NCBI GenBank assembly: GCA_007844125.1
Contig: CM017563.1
Location: 39,553,749 to 39,617,748 of the forward strand
Source of the DNA: Sinonovacula constricta
Taxonomy: Eukaryota > Mollusca > Bivalvia > Cardiida > Solecurtidae
Reading direction: 5' to 3'
Length of the DNA: 64,000 nucleotides
In this document: positions 40,455-54,670 of the stretch, piece by piece
Position numbering within the stretch: position 1 is the first letter of the stretch
Layout: each line of letters begins with the position of its first letter
Position numbers and translations under genes: made by a program
The notes under the pieces: model-generated
Told to the model about the DNA's origin: nothing
What the model saw: only the letters and a program-made list of their open reading frames with translations
The model's database searches: none

Positions 40455-40700
40455 TTGCTGCCTGGCATAATAATTCAGTGGCATCTCAAATAAAGGGGCC
40501 AATATTTATATCATTTTCCGGCTCGGGGCCGAAAGTCGTATAGATATAAAGCCCGCATTTTGGGCAATTTGATTGGCTGCTAGAGAAGGGCCAAAAAGTC
40601 ATATAGATTTTAGCTGAAATGGCGACCATCTTGAATTTTTGTCGATTAAAGATACTTTTGCTGGAAATGTTCAAACCTTAAACCAGTTCGAGACCATTTG
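40455..40700. repeat. Unknown insert with internal direct repeat and small hairpins
   Basis: A GGGCC(G/A)AAAGTC(G/A)TATAGAT motif occurs twice (about 40526-40545 and 40588-40607). CGGC/GCCG (40520-40532) and GCCC/GGGC (40551-40565) can form short stems. I could not find a counterpart at the matching place in blocks A or C. It looks like an inserted repeat of unknown class. Confidence 0.4.
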
Positions 40701-42536
40701 ACAACATGAAATATTTTTTAACAATACGGTGGTATGTAACATTCAACCTTACGTGTCGATAGCCACAGATTTGAGATTTTCATGACAGTGAAATATACAT
40801 GCACACAAAAAACGACTTCAGACGATAGCACTCAGACGATAAACGCTGTTAAAGAAGTACATCGTAAACAAATAAACATTTAAATTGAAACTAAATTAGA
40901 TTATAAAAAGTTATTTAATAGAATAGTCAATACGACTGCCCTCGGACAAATAACAGGGTCTATATCAAAACACCTATTTATTAACATTTAATATTGTATA
41001 CTTTTTAGTTTATCCTATGCTCATGTAAAACAACAATTAGCCCTACTCATTTATACAACATTAATGTTTTATACAGAAAAACGTGTTATATAATGATACA
41101 AAATAATAACATGTAACAATTCTGAAACAAGCAAGATTGGCAATATGTTTTCTTATTTAAACTTTTTTTAATAAAGACTAAAGACATCTGGGTAAATATT
41201 ATTTATTGACCAAAAGCCGCAACAATCTATCTAAAATATTTGCCTTTTTAAACTATATTTTCAAAGTGTTGCGATGATAAGGAAATGTATTTGTTAACAT
41301 GTGATCGATCTGATAAATTTGCAAACATTCATGTTAAACTTTTATCGTTTTAGTTTATAACATGTACGAACGTTTGGAAAGCAATTTGCAGTCTGTAAAT
41401 AATTAAAATTCAATTTATTTTCAAAACCTGGCCAGCCGTCTGATTTCTGCTTTAAACTAAAAAGCTCGACGATTAGTTGCAAGTTAAATCTTTTAGAAAA
41501 AGTAGTAGACATGTGAAAAGCAATTCAGCCCAGTGCTCTCTTGCAAAACACGTTTGAGTTTTCATTGGATTTCATCTCATAGAATTGTATCAATTTTACA
41601 TGTCATTTGATGTTAATTTATCGAGCTGCCATAATTTGTCTAAAATAACGAAATTTTGTATGAATGTCAATCTTTGTGTAAGAAATTGAACAAATCAATC
41701 AATATTAATGGCAATACTGAGACGTAAATTTAGATTACCAAAGACTATTTGCAATTACAAATATCAAAAAGGTATGTCCTGAAACACACGCAGAAACTAT
41801 TTGTCCAGGTTAGATTTATGTAAGTTATGTCTATCCCAGTAGGTAGCTACTGCAAATTACAGACAGTTATGATTCCGTTCTGATGATGTTATTGCAATTT
41901 CTTTGTCCGCACCGGACAAAAACATGGAAGGCAATACGTACACCTTTTTAAAGTAGACATTAATTTTAGTTTCTTATCACTAATTAGATACATAATAACA
42001 GTGTATCGTGAATCTAAACGACACGAAACAATTCCTAACAACATATACAATCATATACTACGAAAGACACATGTCATAAAAACCGTCGTTTGTGTTGCTT
42101 TTTTACTACTTTTGCATTTGTTTCGCTTTCAGTGACTGTAAGAGTACAGCTCCTAAATTTATTGACTATTTTTTCTTAATTCCAGAAAGGTTTAAAACCA
42201 ATAATAAATTGATTATTATCACTGAGGTCACTCCAAATTTACGGTTGCAATATATGTGTGAGTCTGTTCATACTTTGGAAATATTTCGATTTATATCAAG
42301 CCAAATTCATAGTAGAAAGCATGCAGAGTATTGAAATAAAAACAGCAATATGATATGGATGAGTCACTCGGTATCACTTTAAGTTTCTGAAAGTTCAAAC
42401 AATATTGAAATTCCCTCTTTGGAGATGCATTGCAATATTACTTTAAAAATGTGTTTATCTGCGCATTTGACAGTACAATGCTGGTGTGAATATTTACATC
42501 GCCCCAGCTGTGTTTGCTTAGTAAAAGTACTTGCGA

Positions 42537-42715
42537 ATGTTTCCACAGACGATTTGTCTCGTTTCCTGCACTTTTCATCCTGTTATCCATAAATGTTCAC
42601 CAACACTGAGTGATCATGGAATCATCTGTAGCAAATAGGTTAAGTCTTATGAGATCTGCAGACATGTTAATAACAGCAACAGTCCAAAACCTGCAATAGT
42701 GTGTATAACAAAGAG
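42537..42715 (+). repeat. Conserved patch 1, block B copy
   Basis: GAATGTTTCC, GTCTCGTTTCCTGCAC, CCTGTTATCC, GCAAATAGGTTAAGTCTTATG, GACATGTTAAT and CCAAAACCTGCA align with 53028-53190. The minus-strand short frame (42597-42665) loses the common stop and runs two codons further. Confidence 0.85.
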
Positions 42716-45159
42716 CACCTAATGACGAAACGCTTGCAACAGATTGTAGATTTGCTGTGCATTGTGGACCTTATTAACACGTATTTAAGACATATTAAAA
42801 AGGCTTGTTACAGACGTTTTTTGCACCATATAGCAAGGGATAATTTTAAAAGTACGTTGAGCGGGACATGGTGAGTCGTTAAGAACAATAAAAATAGGAC
42901 ACGGTTACTTAAAATTTATTTTAGCATTGAATCTTCACCGTCTGAAATATGAACAATAAAATTCTTCAATTAAAACTGAGAGTAACATGTTTTAGAATAA
43001 TACTGAAACATAGATTTAACTTGGAATATGTAGAAGTTCACATTATAAATTGCTGTTTGTTAAAACATATTCAAAGATCTTTAGTTACTGCAATATCTGT
43101 TTTCAAGAAATACTTTAAAGAACTTCAAATATATTTCTGAAACTTAAATATATGTATCTAATAAAGAGGCTATATACTTTTTTCTACAATTTGGTATTAA
43201 CCTCACTGATTTATGTTTAAATAATCACGTATATTTTTATATAGATGATTGGGTGTTGTAATTGATGTCAGATTCGGGATCAGAGTCATAAGGGTCCTCA
43301 GTTTCATGTCAGCTCGGAAACAAGAGGTTAGTCTATAAACAAGACTACTCACTCAAAATTGCTAGTAGTTGTAAGATGAGAACTAGGCCTATCTGAATAG
43401 TGTCCTAATCGACTTCCCAACATATTCTTAAAGAGAGAAATGTTATTGTCCATCGGTTTTGCGAAAAGAAATTGAGTAAACAAACGGACTCACTCATTGA
43501 TTAGCGCGCCTAACCCATCTTTATAGTGCATATTTATATTAATATTGTTTAATTTATCATTAAGGTAAACATATCATACTACTTGTACATTGATCAATGA
43601 AATATATTGCTGTAGAATAACTACTTTGTCATTCTGTATGTAACAATTTATGTGCACGAACATATTTTGATTCGATGTCGATGCTCTAGTTTTAGCATAT
43701 AGCCAAGGAATATCAAATATATAGCAAAATTAAAAGGCATACATGTATTTCAAACTTTTTAAGGCTTCATTGAAATAGATACGAATTCATTTCAGTTTAT
43801 TGTGTAACTATAACTGTGGCATATTCTTCTTTCATCGCAACCGCAGGTCAGAGACATGCTTTTGACGGAAGGAATCCAACGCATTTGTACTTGATTCTTC
43901 TAAGTTAAAATGAAAAGTCTACTTATATATTACTTATTTTTACGATATGGCCTTTCAACAACAAAACTTAGTCACACCGAAAATTATCAAGTCTTCATCA
44001 TCTGTAATTGTTTCCCCGTACATGTCTGAACTGATACACTACTTCGATGATACACGAACTGACATCTGACGCTTTTTAAGTCAAAGCTGATATTAATGTC
44101 GTTCACACTGTGAACGATGAACGATGAATGAGGTTGTTAGGCCGTTTGGGCCTCCATCATGTGTCCATGTCATTAATTTCTTAGCTGTAAACTCAATTTA
44201 GATTAAAACAAGACGTTTTATTTATCCGAAAATCATCACCAAAAGGATCATTTGGTTATATAATTATTCCAACAATGGCATCATTATAATGATATTTAAG
44301 TTCAGATTGTTATTAATGAGACCTTCACGAGTTGATGTTAAGATGTTAATTTTGTATCCTTCTAAGTATGATTTTATCTTTTATAGACCATTATAAAACA
44401 TTTAACTGTTTGTACTCATTATCTTCAACAGAGGTGCGGGAAAGTAGTGAACAGCATATATTTTTCCTTTTATAAAAGTCTGAAACTCACCGATTGATGC
44501 AAGGCATTGTGTTTGCTAGAGCAAGTATCAAGCATCGCAGTACAGAAGCCTTTATTTGTTGCCATGCCCTTCTGTCAAGCATTGTATAGACTCATAAGAA
44601 CATTTATGAGAAGTGTTGGGTAAGAAAAGAATCGGGTATGATTTCCCTCTACGCTATATGTCTTGTAAGAAGTGTAAACCTTCTATGACCTATTACAAAT
44701 TATAATGTAAAGATTATTAGCTAAAAAGAATTACCTACATCAAAAAGGATCTTATGCCCATGTTTTTGTAATAAATGCAATGCATTTTGAAACTTATCAT
44801 ATGCTCGAATATATTAAACTTATTATGTGAGAAAAGTTAACATATACCTCTAGAACTTAAATCAAAAAGCAAAAGTCCATGTTTCCTTGCTACGCAGCAC
44901 GAAGACCACTATTTGCTATTAAAAATATTAAAAATGTATCTTCCTCGTGTAGACGGCCTATAAATGTATAAAAATCATTAGTTAGATCCTATTAGTTAAA
45001 AGATATACTCCTTGTTAAAAATAAACAAGAACACATTTGCTAATAACAAGAATTGATCGAAATTTAAAAGTGTTTCATGGGTATGAAAGTGTGAAAAGAT
45101 CATTGTGATAAGCACGCAACTTCCCATCTCAATATGTATGTAGAGACTGTCGGAACAAC

Positions 45160-45290
45160 AGCTTTAATCTCGCAATGCAGTGTCCAATTGCAGACTTTAA
45201 TATGGTTACTTGTTTAGCGTTAAACGTCTTTGTTTGAAGTTTGACAAGAAAACTGCCGGTCTTTGTCGCTGGCGATTGATAGAGTAAAAA
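45160..45290 (+). repeat. Conserved patch 2, block B copy
   Basis: TTTAATCTCGCAATGCAGTG, AATTGCAGACTTTAA, TGTTTAGCGTTAAACG, GTTTGACAAGAAAACTGCCG and CGCTGGCGA align with the block A and C copies. Confidence 0.75.
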
Positions 45291-46564
45291 TAAAATGGAA
45301 ATATTAATTAGTTAGATATCGTTGGATCCACACCGAAAAGTCGTAGGCAAGTATTCTTAAAGTGAAAATTCACATTCGTATACAAAACGCTACTTTTTGT
45401 TAATACGTTGACATTTTATTATCTTCTTAAATGCTTTAAACATTGTTTGACTCCTATAATTTTAAATTTTAATATGTATTTGAAATTTACATCTTGACCC
45501 AGTTAAATATAATCCAAGTTGTAAGTAACGAATGTGCACTATTTTTTTCAGAAATATAAATCCTAATTCAGTGTCCTTTTCCGAGTTGTTAGTCGCTCAT
45601 ATGCGACATTAAGAATGCATATGTTTTCCAGACACAGTCGAACTAACGGTAAATGAAGAATCTGTTTATGAATCTTTTTTACAAGTGCAATCATCGGTAT
45701 ACCTCTATATACAAGTTAATAGATTACATTCTGTTTATACAAAATATTAATTTAACAATAATGTAACAATATATACTTGTAGAGATGTTTTATATAGTCG
45801 ATATAGGTACATCATGCATAATTCGCCATATCCGTCCGTTGCATGGTTCTTATAACGAATGTCATCAGTGTTTGTTGTACAGGTCACTAAGACCCCGTTT
45901 TTTGTAATCTAAGAAATTTACATACTTTTAAATAGGAAAGAGATATCAGTCAGAAGTTTTATATTGTCAGCAAGAACGTGTCTAGAAGGATTAATTTAAG
46001 TAATATCAATACACTAAACATTTTTAATGAAAAAGTAGTGTTTGTAAAGCTAATTTGATTATTGGTTAATATTTAACTCCAGATTGATTGTCTGACATTT
46101 TCTATAAGCGTCAAGTCTTCATAAGTGTTATCAGAGGAAATTTACGTATTCGCGTTCATGAGACCAAATTGATTTTTCAAATCTCACATACTATACTTGT
46201 TGTTCATCTAATGTAATTTAAAGCTATAAACATATCAACAAATGCCACATATTGTGTTCAATAGAGAATGTAAACGATTTTTTCTATAAAAAATAATGAT
46301 TAAAGGCAATTAATTCCCATATGCCTAAACTATAGAATTCGATACTCCAGTTTAATGAGTTTGAAGTATTAGCTTTACTTTCAGGTCGGGAGACGCCTGT
46401 GACAATTCCTAACATATAAGAGTGATTATGTGCTAAGATACAAATGGTAATCGCACATGCAAAGGTTCTACTTTACACAGAGCTGTCACTTTTAGTCAGT
46501 TTTAATGTTTATTTTAGAAAATAAAAACAACGAGCCCTTCTGTAAATTGATTAACAAAGTATAA

Positions 46565-46965
46565 TGTTAGTTTAAAGAAGTAGATTGATGGTTTTCGAAA
46601 TACTCATCAATTAACATTTAAAAGTCATTAGCGATAGGGTGAATTATTTATTAAGCAATTAACTAATCAGACGGTAAGCTCAATGCCGACCTAACTATTT
46701 ACGAGTACTATCCAAATTAAGTGTACTCAAAAGCACTTAGAAATCATACATATGAGTGTACATAATAAAGAAGATGTTTAAGTTTCAAACAAGTTGAAAT
46801 CTAAAATATATGTTACAAAATCCGGTCGATATTTGTATACTGCTTAAAAATAATCATACTGATGGTTTAAGTACATGTACATGCTACCATCTTGAGCATA
46901 ATTACGTTTTTAATATAGCTTAGCATATTAGACAAGTTATTATTCCAAATACCATATTCGAAGGT
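46565..46965 (+). repeat. Conserved patch 3, block B copy
   Basis: GTTTAAAGAAGTAGATTGATGG, AATTAACATTTAAAAG, TTAAGCAATTAACTAATCAG and TATTCCAAATACCATATTCG match the A and C copies in order. Confidence 0.75.
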
Positions 46966-47159
46966 GACTTCTTTCAAACAGTTTCACAACTTTGAATAGA
47001 AAACAATTTTCTTTAATCAATTTTTAACAATGCAAGAAATTACAGGTTCGACTTAGGACATATAATCGTTATTCGCAGCCGATATGCTTTTACATATTTA
47101 AGTTCATTTAAAATGTGTCGATTAATTATTTCTACTTAAAATGATATATCACTTAATGT

Positions 47160-47335
47160 TTTATTTATTAGTGCTGCCAGACCATATTCTGAACCTTTGA
47201 TCCCGTCGTTGTCGTAAAAACTTGCTCTTCAAGTGATCGCTGCTCGACTTTATAATTAAAGCTTATGAAATCACTCGTATGAAACTCAAATGGTTCCCTT
47301 CTGTCAATTTCTGTGTGATATGAAGTTCTCCTATG
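47160..47335 (+). repeat. Conserved patch 4, block B copy
   Basis: It aligns with 57570-57780 through TTTATTTATTA(G)TGCTGCCAGAC, CGACTTTATAATTAAA, GAAATCACT and TTCCCTTCTGTCAATTTCTGTGTGATAT. Both copies have stops or shifts in any shared frame, so a conserved protein is not indicated. Confidence 0.75.
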
Positions 47336-47716
47336 ATAACTTGAAAAACTTGTAGAACACACCTATTATTAAGGGACAATAAACTTGTATTAAACACGCA
47401 TTTTCCACGTTGGACTCATGAAAAAACAGGGCTGTTAGTGAACAAATATGAAATTTGCAATGCGTTTAAATAGACTTCACTATTAACAGAGAATCAAAAA
47501 CAATATTGTAATTGCAATTCATAAGTTCATTTTCCAATGTTTATCTCTGAGATGTAATATATATATAAATTACGTTAATTTTCACATTGACACATCGACG
47601 TCGGCAGCCGGTTTTGATGCTTCCATTTTAGTTGATGTTTGGGAGAATTTTATATTTATGTTAAGTTTCTTAAATAAAATTGCAGCGACGATGTATGATC
47701 ATTATAGCAATGTCCA

Positions 47717-47880
47717 GCTTTTGGAGGAGGTAGACCACAGAAACATTGCTGCAACGCAAGTCAACTAGAAGACTTTCTCACATTAAGTCGTTCACCCCTT
47801 ACGAAACTCGATCCCACGTGAGAGGCTAATCAGTTGGAGGAGTTACAAATCGGAGACTCTACCATTACGCACGGGCGCCC
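47717..47880 (-). mobile_element. tRNA-related SINE, copy 2
   Basis: On the minus strand it starts GGGCGCCCGTGCGTAATGGT and continues AGAGTC. This A-box-like head (47855-47873) is followed about 45 bases later by GGGATCGAGT, which fits a degenerate B box. The remainder is collinear with the copy at 11630-11791. The locations inside the segmental repeat do not correspond, so the copies inserted independently. Confidence 0.65.
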
Positions 47881-48450
47881 AATTTTTATATTTAACTATA
47901 GCAATCGTACCTAAAGTTTAAAACCATACGCAACTAAGCATGACCACTCAAACAGATTAACGCAAAGATTGTATATATCAAGTGAGAGTTGCTTTTGAGA
48001 ATATGTCTTTAAGTAAACAACATTATAGACAAAATCTATGTTTAAAATTGTTTGAATTAACTGTTACACGTATCATAATCCGTTGACATTGTACTTGTAA
48101 TTAAACAAAAATAGCAACATGACGTTGCGCGAAAACAATGCGCACTGTTTTCAAGTAAATAGCTTGACGATAATAAGGTGTTATAAATCATAATTAGCAA
48201 GGCAATTACGAAATATAAAATGCAAAATATTAGTTAATTCATTATAATTATGCATATTAACATGTGGTATTTGTAATTCCTAGAACAATTCAACCTATAG
48301 AACTACTTAGTTTGTATCTAACTCTATGTTTAACAATTATGACCAACAATATGCATGCAATTATATGGAAGCTTTAAACAAGCCTTTCCTTGTTCTTTGT
48401 CAAACTTATAGCTATGTCAATAAAAAATATGACCATACTTGATAATATTT

Positions 48451-48960
48451 GACATTTATCCAACTTTATGTCAAAGATAATGTTATTAACCAGAACACGA
48501 TGTTTTTTCAAAAGACGGTTTTATTTGCATAATAGGATTTATAGTCTGTTTTCAAAAATCGTCAGTACAATCTTACTTTATATCTGACCTTTTCAAAATG
48601 TAATTAAGTCATTCAAACATTTTAAGAGCGAGTTAGGTATGTGTAATGAAAATAAAAGTACCCATGATTATGTGAATAAAGATAATGTTGTGTTTGATTA
48701 CTGCATTCTATTAGTTGAAATCATTATTCTGAATGTTTGTCCACAGTGCACAATGTCATTTGCGCTTTTTGTCTTGCGCAAAAACATTTTGTACTAATTT
48801 TTCTTGTGCATTCTATTCTATACACTTGTTTGGTGTTGGATCAATATAAAGAGCAGTGATTTACCTCAGTCACGTACTCGACCAATTTGTAACTTATTAA
48901 TTCGATCGTTGTTATTTCGTTGCTCTATTGTTATTTATACTCTTCCAATTCATTCATAGA
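48451..48960. other. No gene seen
   Basis: AT-rich DNA between the end of block B and a large microsatellite array. Confidence 0.5.
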
Positions 48961-48962
48961 CT

Positions 48963-49905
<943 letters not shown>

Positions 49906-51953
49906 CACATTTACATATGTATATATACTTAGAAGATATCCGCATGGATGTTGAATATTGCATAATAGTTAAATAATAATTTATTCAATTGTTGTTTTAG
50001 TAAATTAAACTTCTTTTTACACTTACATATCTTTCATTGTAAAATATTCCGTTCAAATAAAGTTGGAGATAGTTCCTTTTAATATATCATGCCAATGCCG
50101 TTACAGCGTTAGAGGTTAGATATTAAAGACCTTTTCTTAAAACATAAGGTCTGCAGAATGTTTGCAATATTTCATTCGAAATTCATGGTAGGGAGACATC
50201 TTCAATTTTTACATTGTACTAGTTTTGTTTTGTTCAACGTGTTTCTATTTTCTATTTTTTTTTATTTAATCTGTTTCTTTTTACAAGGATCACCGTCGTT
50301 TTAAGACATGTGAACATTATTCCTTTTAAGATACTGATTCCATATTAGAGTGGGCATACATTTTTAGAACGATGTAACATGGCATTTAAAAAAAATCTCC
50401 AGTTATTTTTTCATTGTAAAAGCACTGAAAGCACGGCTGTTTTATCGAAAAAAAACACAACTTATTTCTTAAGAACAACATTCTACTATGAATGCAACCG
50501 AGAAACAAAAACAGACTGAATATCAGCATCTTAACAAGCTTATCATTAGGAAATGTCATAGGATGCATATTTGCTCATTAAAAATATATTTTTAATGAGT
50601 TTTCTTAAAACTTTGAGTAGTAGTCTCCCACATGTATATTCTCAAAACGAACTAATATTACACAATACTTGTTTCTGACTACGACAAGTCAAAGGAAATA
50701 TTCGAAAAATTATTGAACCCTGTTATTTTGATCTTAGTACGATAACTAAGTTACTTTTTGTAGTTTCCTATATAAATGTTCCCATCAACTTTTAACAGAC
50801 TCTGTTTTACAGCTCTGAAAAAGTATTCTTAATTAACAAAAAGGACAAGTTACAAGTGTATGCCCTGTTTCAAGAATGTTTCAACAAAAAGTAAAGTATT
50901 GCTGACATTAAAATGGCATAAGTTTTAAGTAATGAGGCAGTCCATGGCACTGCTTCTGTTTTGAGACAATGAACTCATGTTCCTTATGCATAAGGCAGAG
51001 GTAGATATTCCCAAGCCCTGTAAAATGTATGAATTGTGGACGTGTTATACATATATTCATTTATCAAACACACCCCAAAACATGAAACTTAGGTTCTTTT
51101 TCTGTTGACATTAATTTACTCGCAATTTTGTTTTATCAAGAAATCTATATATGAAGATGTTGTTGCTTAAGGAAAATATGCAATTCCAAACAACATAGAG
51201 GCCCTTCAGCAAGAAGTTGTTTTTCCACTGAGATTACATTTTAGCGCCATTTAATCAGTTGTTCATATGAAATTTACAGTCTGACCAAATGATGGCAACA
51301 CTTTAAATGTTGTATTACATGAACTGGCATATAATATGACTAGAAATTAGACATTAAACTTTAAGTAGAAGAACGCATTTCCATATTCTACATATAATAC
51401 ACATTTGAGTTGTTTTCCTAAGTTAAGCTTCTTATAACAGTTTATATTGTTCGCCTAAATCTGTAAACATCTCTGTTAAAATACCCATTCGTCCATTGAA
51501 ATGTTCTACATCGATATACTGTTTGACAAAGACGTTCAATTTTGTAGCCACGTAAATGTATAATATTGTATCCCTTAGTGTCATGCCTGGTGGCAAATTA
51601 AATGTTTGCTGTAATTATTTTTGTTTTGCATAAAATGAGTTTAAGTCTTAAATTAAGATAGACCCTCATATAAACAAAAGAAACATATATATATAATTCT
51701 ACTGATATCGTTATTTTTTGTTATATATTTGTGATTTAATAAACAACTAATCTCATCAACAGAATGGCATTTTTAATTTAAGTTCTAAACGCCTTTGGTA
51801 AAAAACCTTTGCAACTCATGTATTATTTGAGAACAAATTTAGTAAGTAATCGATGAAATGGATTATCACTTTATAAATTTAACTATTCATGACATTTATC
51901 AATATGCCGATATACTCTCATAAGAACCGGTTTCAAATTTATTTAAGAAGGTT

Positions 51954-51984
51954 AATATATATATATATATATATATATATAGAT

Positions 51985-52053
<69 letters not shown>
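51954..52053. repeat. (TA)n microsatellite with GATA interruption
   Basis: About 100 bases of alternating TA, interrupted by AGATAGATAT near 51981. It directly follows the single-copy counterpart of the 42-bp unit that is tandem in block A. Confidence 0.95.
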
Positions 52054-52058
<5 letters not shown>

Positions 52059-53024
52059 TTATTATGTTGTGTGTGTAGTTCTTTCAATTACACATAAAGC
52101 CTTAAAAAATGAAAAGAAAGATATTGAACCTTGAAATGCATGGCTGCTGGATCGGCTGTGTTTCTTTTAGAAACGCTTAAAAACTATAATCCGCACATTG
52201 TTAATTTAATGACACATCCAGGCGTCTCTTTTTAAAGAATGAATGTTTCTGGGGATACGTTAAAGATTCTAAAATATTCAATGGTGTTATTTTTTGGTGT
52301 TGTTGGGACCTTAATTTGAAAGAAAATATGTGCTAGAAATGCGTTATAAGATGGAAACTTGGAACACATACTTAATTATACAATATTTTCGCTAAATATA
52401 ACCAATTGATTACAAGTTACAATTACAAGTGAAAATACAATTGTTTTCTCAAAATCAATAGTGCTCATTGTGCAATTGCTTTAATATGTTATTAAACTAT
52501 TTTAAACATTCGTTTTCTAACTTTAGAACATTTAATTTACTTAAAACTGAAATATGTTGTATTTCTTTAGCATTTGTATAAGAACACAGAGAGGGGAAGT
52601 AATTTCTTAACACAAATACAAAAACAACCAACATTTAAGACTGATGTCACTCATATTATAAAAATGGAAATTTAAACATCTAAAGCAGGGTTGTTGCAAT
52701 ATATTTATGTAACGGTTTCTAACTGTTTGCATATGCTACCATATATGACAAGCGAAACTACATATAGATAGCATGCTGAATATTGCACAAATTGTGTGTT
52801 TGCCTAACAACAATATGATGCTACAAATGAGCTACTTGGAAACATAAAAGAGTTTTGGAATGTCAAACAATAATGTAATCTGCACTTTGGAGACGATTGC
52901 AAAATATTATTTTTTAAAAATTATTGTATGTCTATCTGAGCTTGTGGCAGTACGTTGTTAGTGTGAATATTTACATATCTTTGTTTGCTTAATAACATTA
53001 CGTCCTGAACAAGTAACATGAATG

Positions 53025-53200
53025 TTTCCCCAGACCATTAGTCTCGTTTCCTGCGCGTCTCACCCTGTTATCGGTAATTGCTCAGCAGCAGTCAAGTGAT
53101 GTTCATAGATTCATACAAAGCAAATAGGTTCAGTCTTGCGAGTTCTTCTGACATGTTAATGATAGCAATTGTCTAAAACCTGCAGTTGCGTGTAGATCTT
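53025..53200 (+). repeat. Conserved patch 1, block C copy
   Basis: This is the reference copy for the patch. It contains CCCAGACCATTAGTCTCG, CACCCTGTTATCGGTAATTG, CAGTCAAGTGATG, TTCAGTCTTGCGAG and GACATGTTAATGATAGCAAT. It is about 88% identical to the inverted copy at 7.6-7.8 kb over 155 bases by eye. Confidence 0.9.
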
Positions 53201-54126
53201 AGGATATGTAACAGCTGAATGTTTGCAACAATACCTGTTTTAATGGAATATTTGAAAGAACTATCATTTCAAGTGTGAACCTTTAATATTTTTATTTAAT
53301 AACGAGACTTTTAAGTGCTACTTGATTGTTTCACCATATATAACTTTCTTTTTATAACTCAGATTAAATTATCAAGTAGTAGTTCCTATAGTTGGTCGGG
53401 TGTTGTATTTGAACTTACAAAAGTAGACCAAGTAGCAGCGGGTCCTGAGTAATATCAAAGCCCCGAAAACTAAAGGGAGGTCCATAGACAGGACAATTTA
53501 CTCCAAATTGGCCCAAATAATTTTTAGATTGTTACTGTCCTATCAGGAACAGGAAAGACTATATCATTTTGACTTCTAAAAATAGTTTAAAACAATTAAA
53601 TACTATTGTCAATGAAGGCTTTTTTGAGATTAAATCGATATAACAAAATAGATGTTGGGTAGCCATTTAAACAACATCTTTATAATGTTGACTTCCATGC
53701 TGATACTGTTTATTCTTTTTGTAGATAACATACTGTTTATTTTGTATTTAACGATAAACGCACAAGAACATATTTTGATTGAATAATTATTATATCCGGA
53801 AAATATGCACACGCCAGTCAAATTATTAAATTTATCGATGCACCAGTTTTAGGACCAGCCAAGATATGAAGAATGTATAGCCTAAAGTAGCAGTTTACGT
53901 GTAAATGTGCATCATATGTATCATGTCTATCTTTTAGCAAATATACTAGGCTGCGATGTTAAGGATACAATTAATAAATTTATATTCAATGTATAATTAT
54001 TATAGTGCGTTTATGCCCTTTACATTGTCAACACAGGATACAAAAATGAAATGTACAAGAAACAATTCAACTCCTTGGCAGTTGTAATTCTAAGGTAAAA
54101 TTCGTGACCACTGGTTAATAAATATA

Positions 54127-54265
<139 letters not shown>

Positions 54266-54589
54266 CTACTATGAATGTTGTTAAGATTTTCATTGGTTTT
54301 ATTATTTGGCTTTATGTTCCTTTAGTTCTTCCTTTAATGAATGCAGTACACAATAAATAAGTATATCTGTAAACCGGCATTAAAACGAAAGATGTTTATC
54401 AACTTGAAAATGATCTGATTTGTCCTTATAAATATTGAGTTATAAATTTAAAGAAAATACACTATTTAATTTGATTAAACAATCAGTATGAAGCAACATA
54501 CATTTTACTGATTATAGCCTGAATAGTCTTACTAATAGTCTTACTAATATTGAATAGGTAAATATAGCATGGCACTGAAGAAAACGCGG

Positions 54590-54670
54590 TATAAAATCTG
54601 CTGTTGTACTTAGATGTGAGATTGAACTCGTTATTTCGACAGTCTATACATTTATATCGGACAAGCTAGA
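54590..54670 (-). repeat. Extra, inverted copy of conserved patch 2 inside block C
   Basis: In the plus orientation, TGCTGTTGTACTTAGATGTG, AGATTGAACTCGTTATTTCG and ACAGTCTATACATTTATATC parallel the 5.50-5.57 kb copy. They also parallel the complement of block B 45.13-45.19 kb. Block C has its own direct patch 2 at 56.19 kb, so this is an additional inverted piece. Confidence 0.6.

Larger units (their letters stand above)
33600..48450 (+). repeat. Segmental repeat, direct block B
   Basis: This is the longest copy. It carries all A anchors in order plus a distal part shared only with C: 47.17-47.33 kb (C 57.60-57.77), 47.63 kb (C 58.07), 47.99 kb (C 58.21), 48.12-48.20 kb (TGACGTTGCGCGAA; C 58.33) and 48.33 kb (ATTATGACCAA; C 58.51). 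The start is supported by AAATACTGATTC at 33.61 kb against GATACTGATTCC at 50.33 kb. It is expanded by the retroelement at 37.86 kb, a tail fragment at 36.3 kb, an unknown insert near 40.5 kb and a SINE at 47.7 kb. Confidence 0.85.

Noticed and set aside
53092..53154. A 63-base minus-strand frame in patch 1 (about MSEELARLNLF...), of equal length at 17100-17162 and, inverted, at 7645-7707; slightly longer at 42597-42665.
   Set aside because: The common length reflects the low indel rate of the whole patch. Between C and D' six of nine codon differences change the residue and D' lacks the ATG, so I see no sign of protein-level selection.
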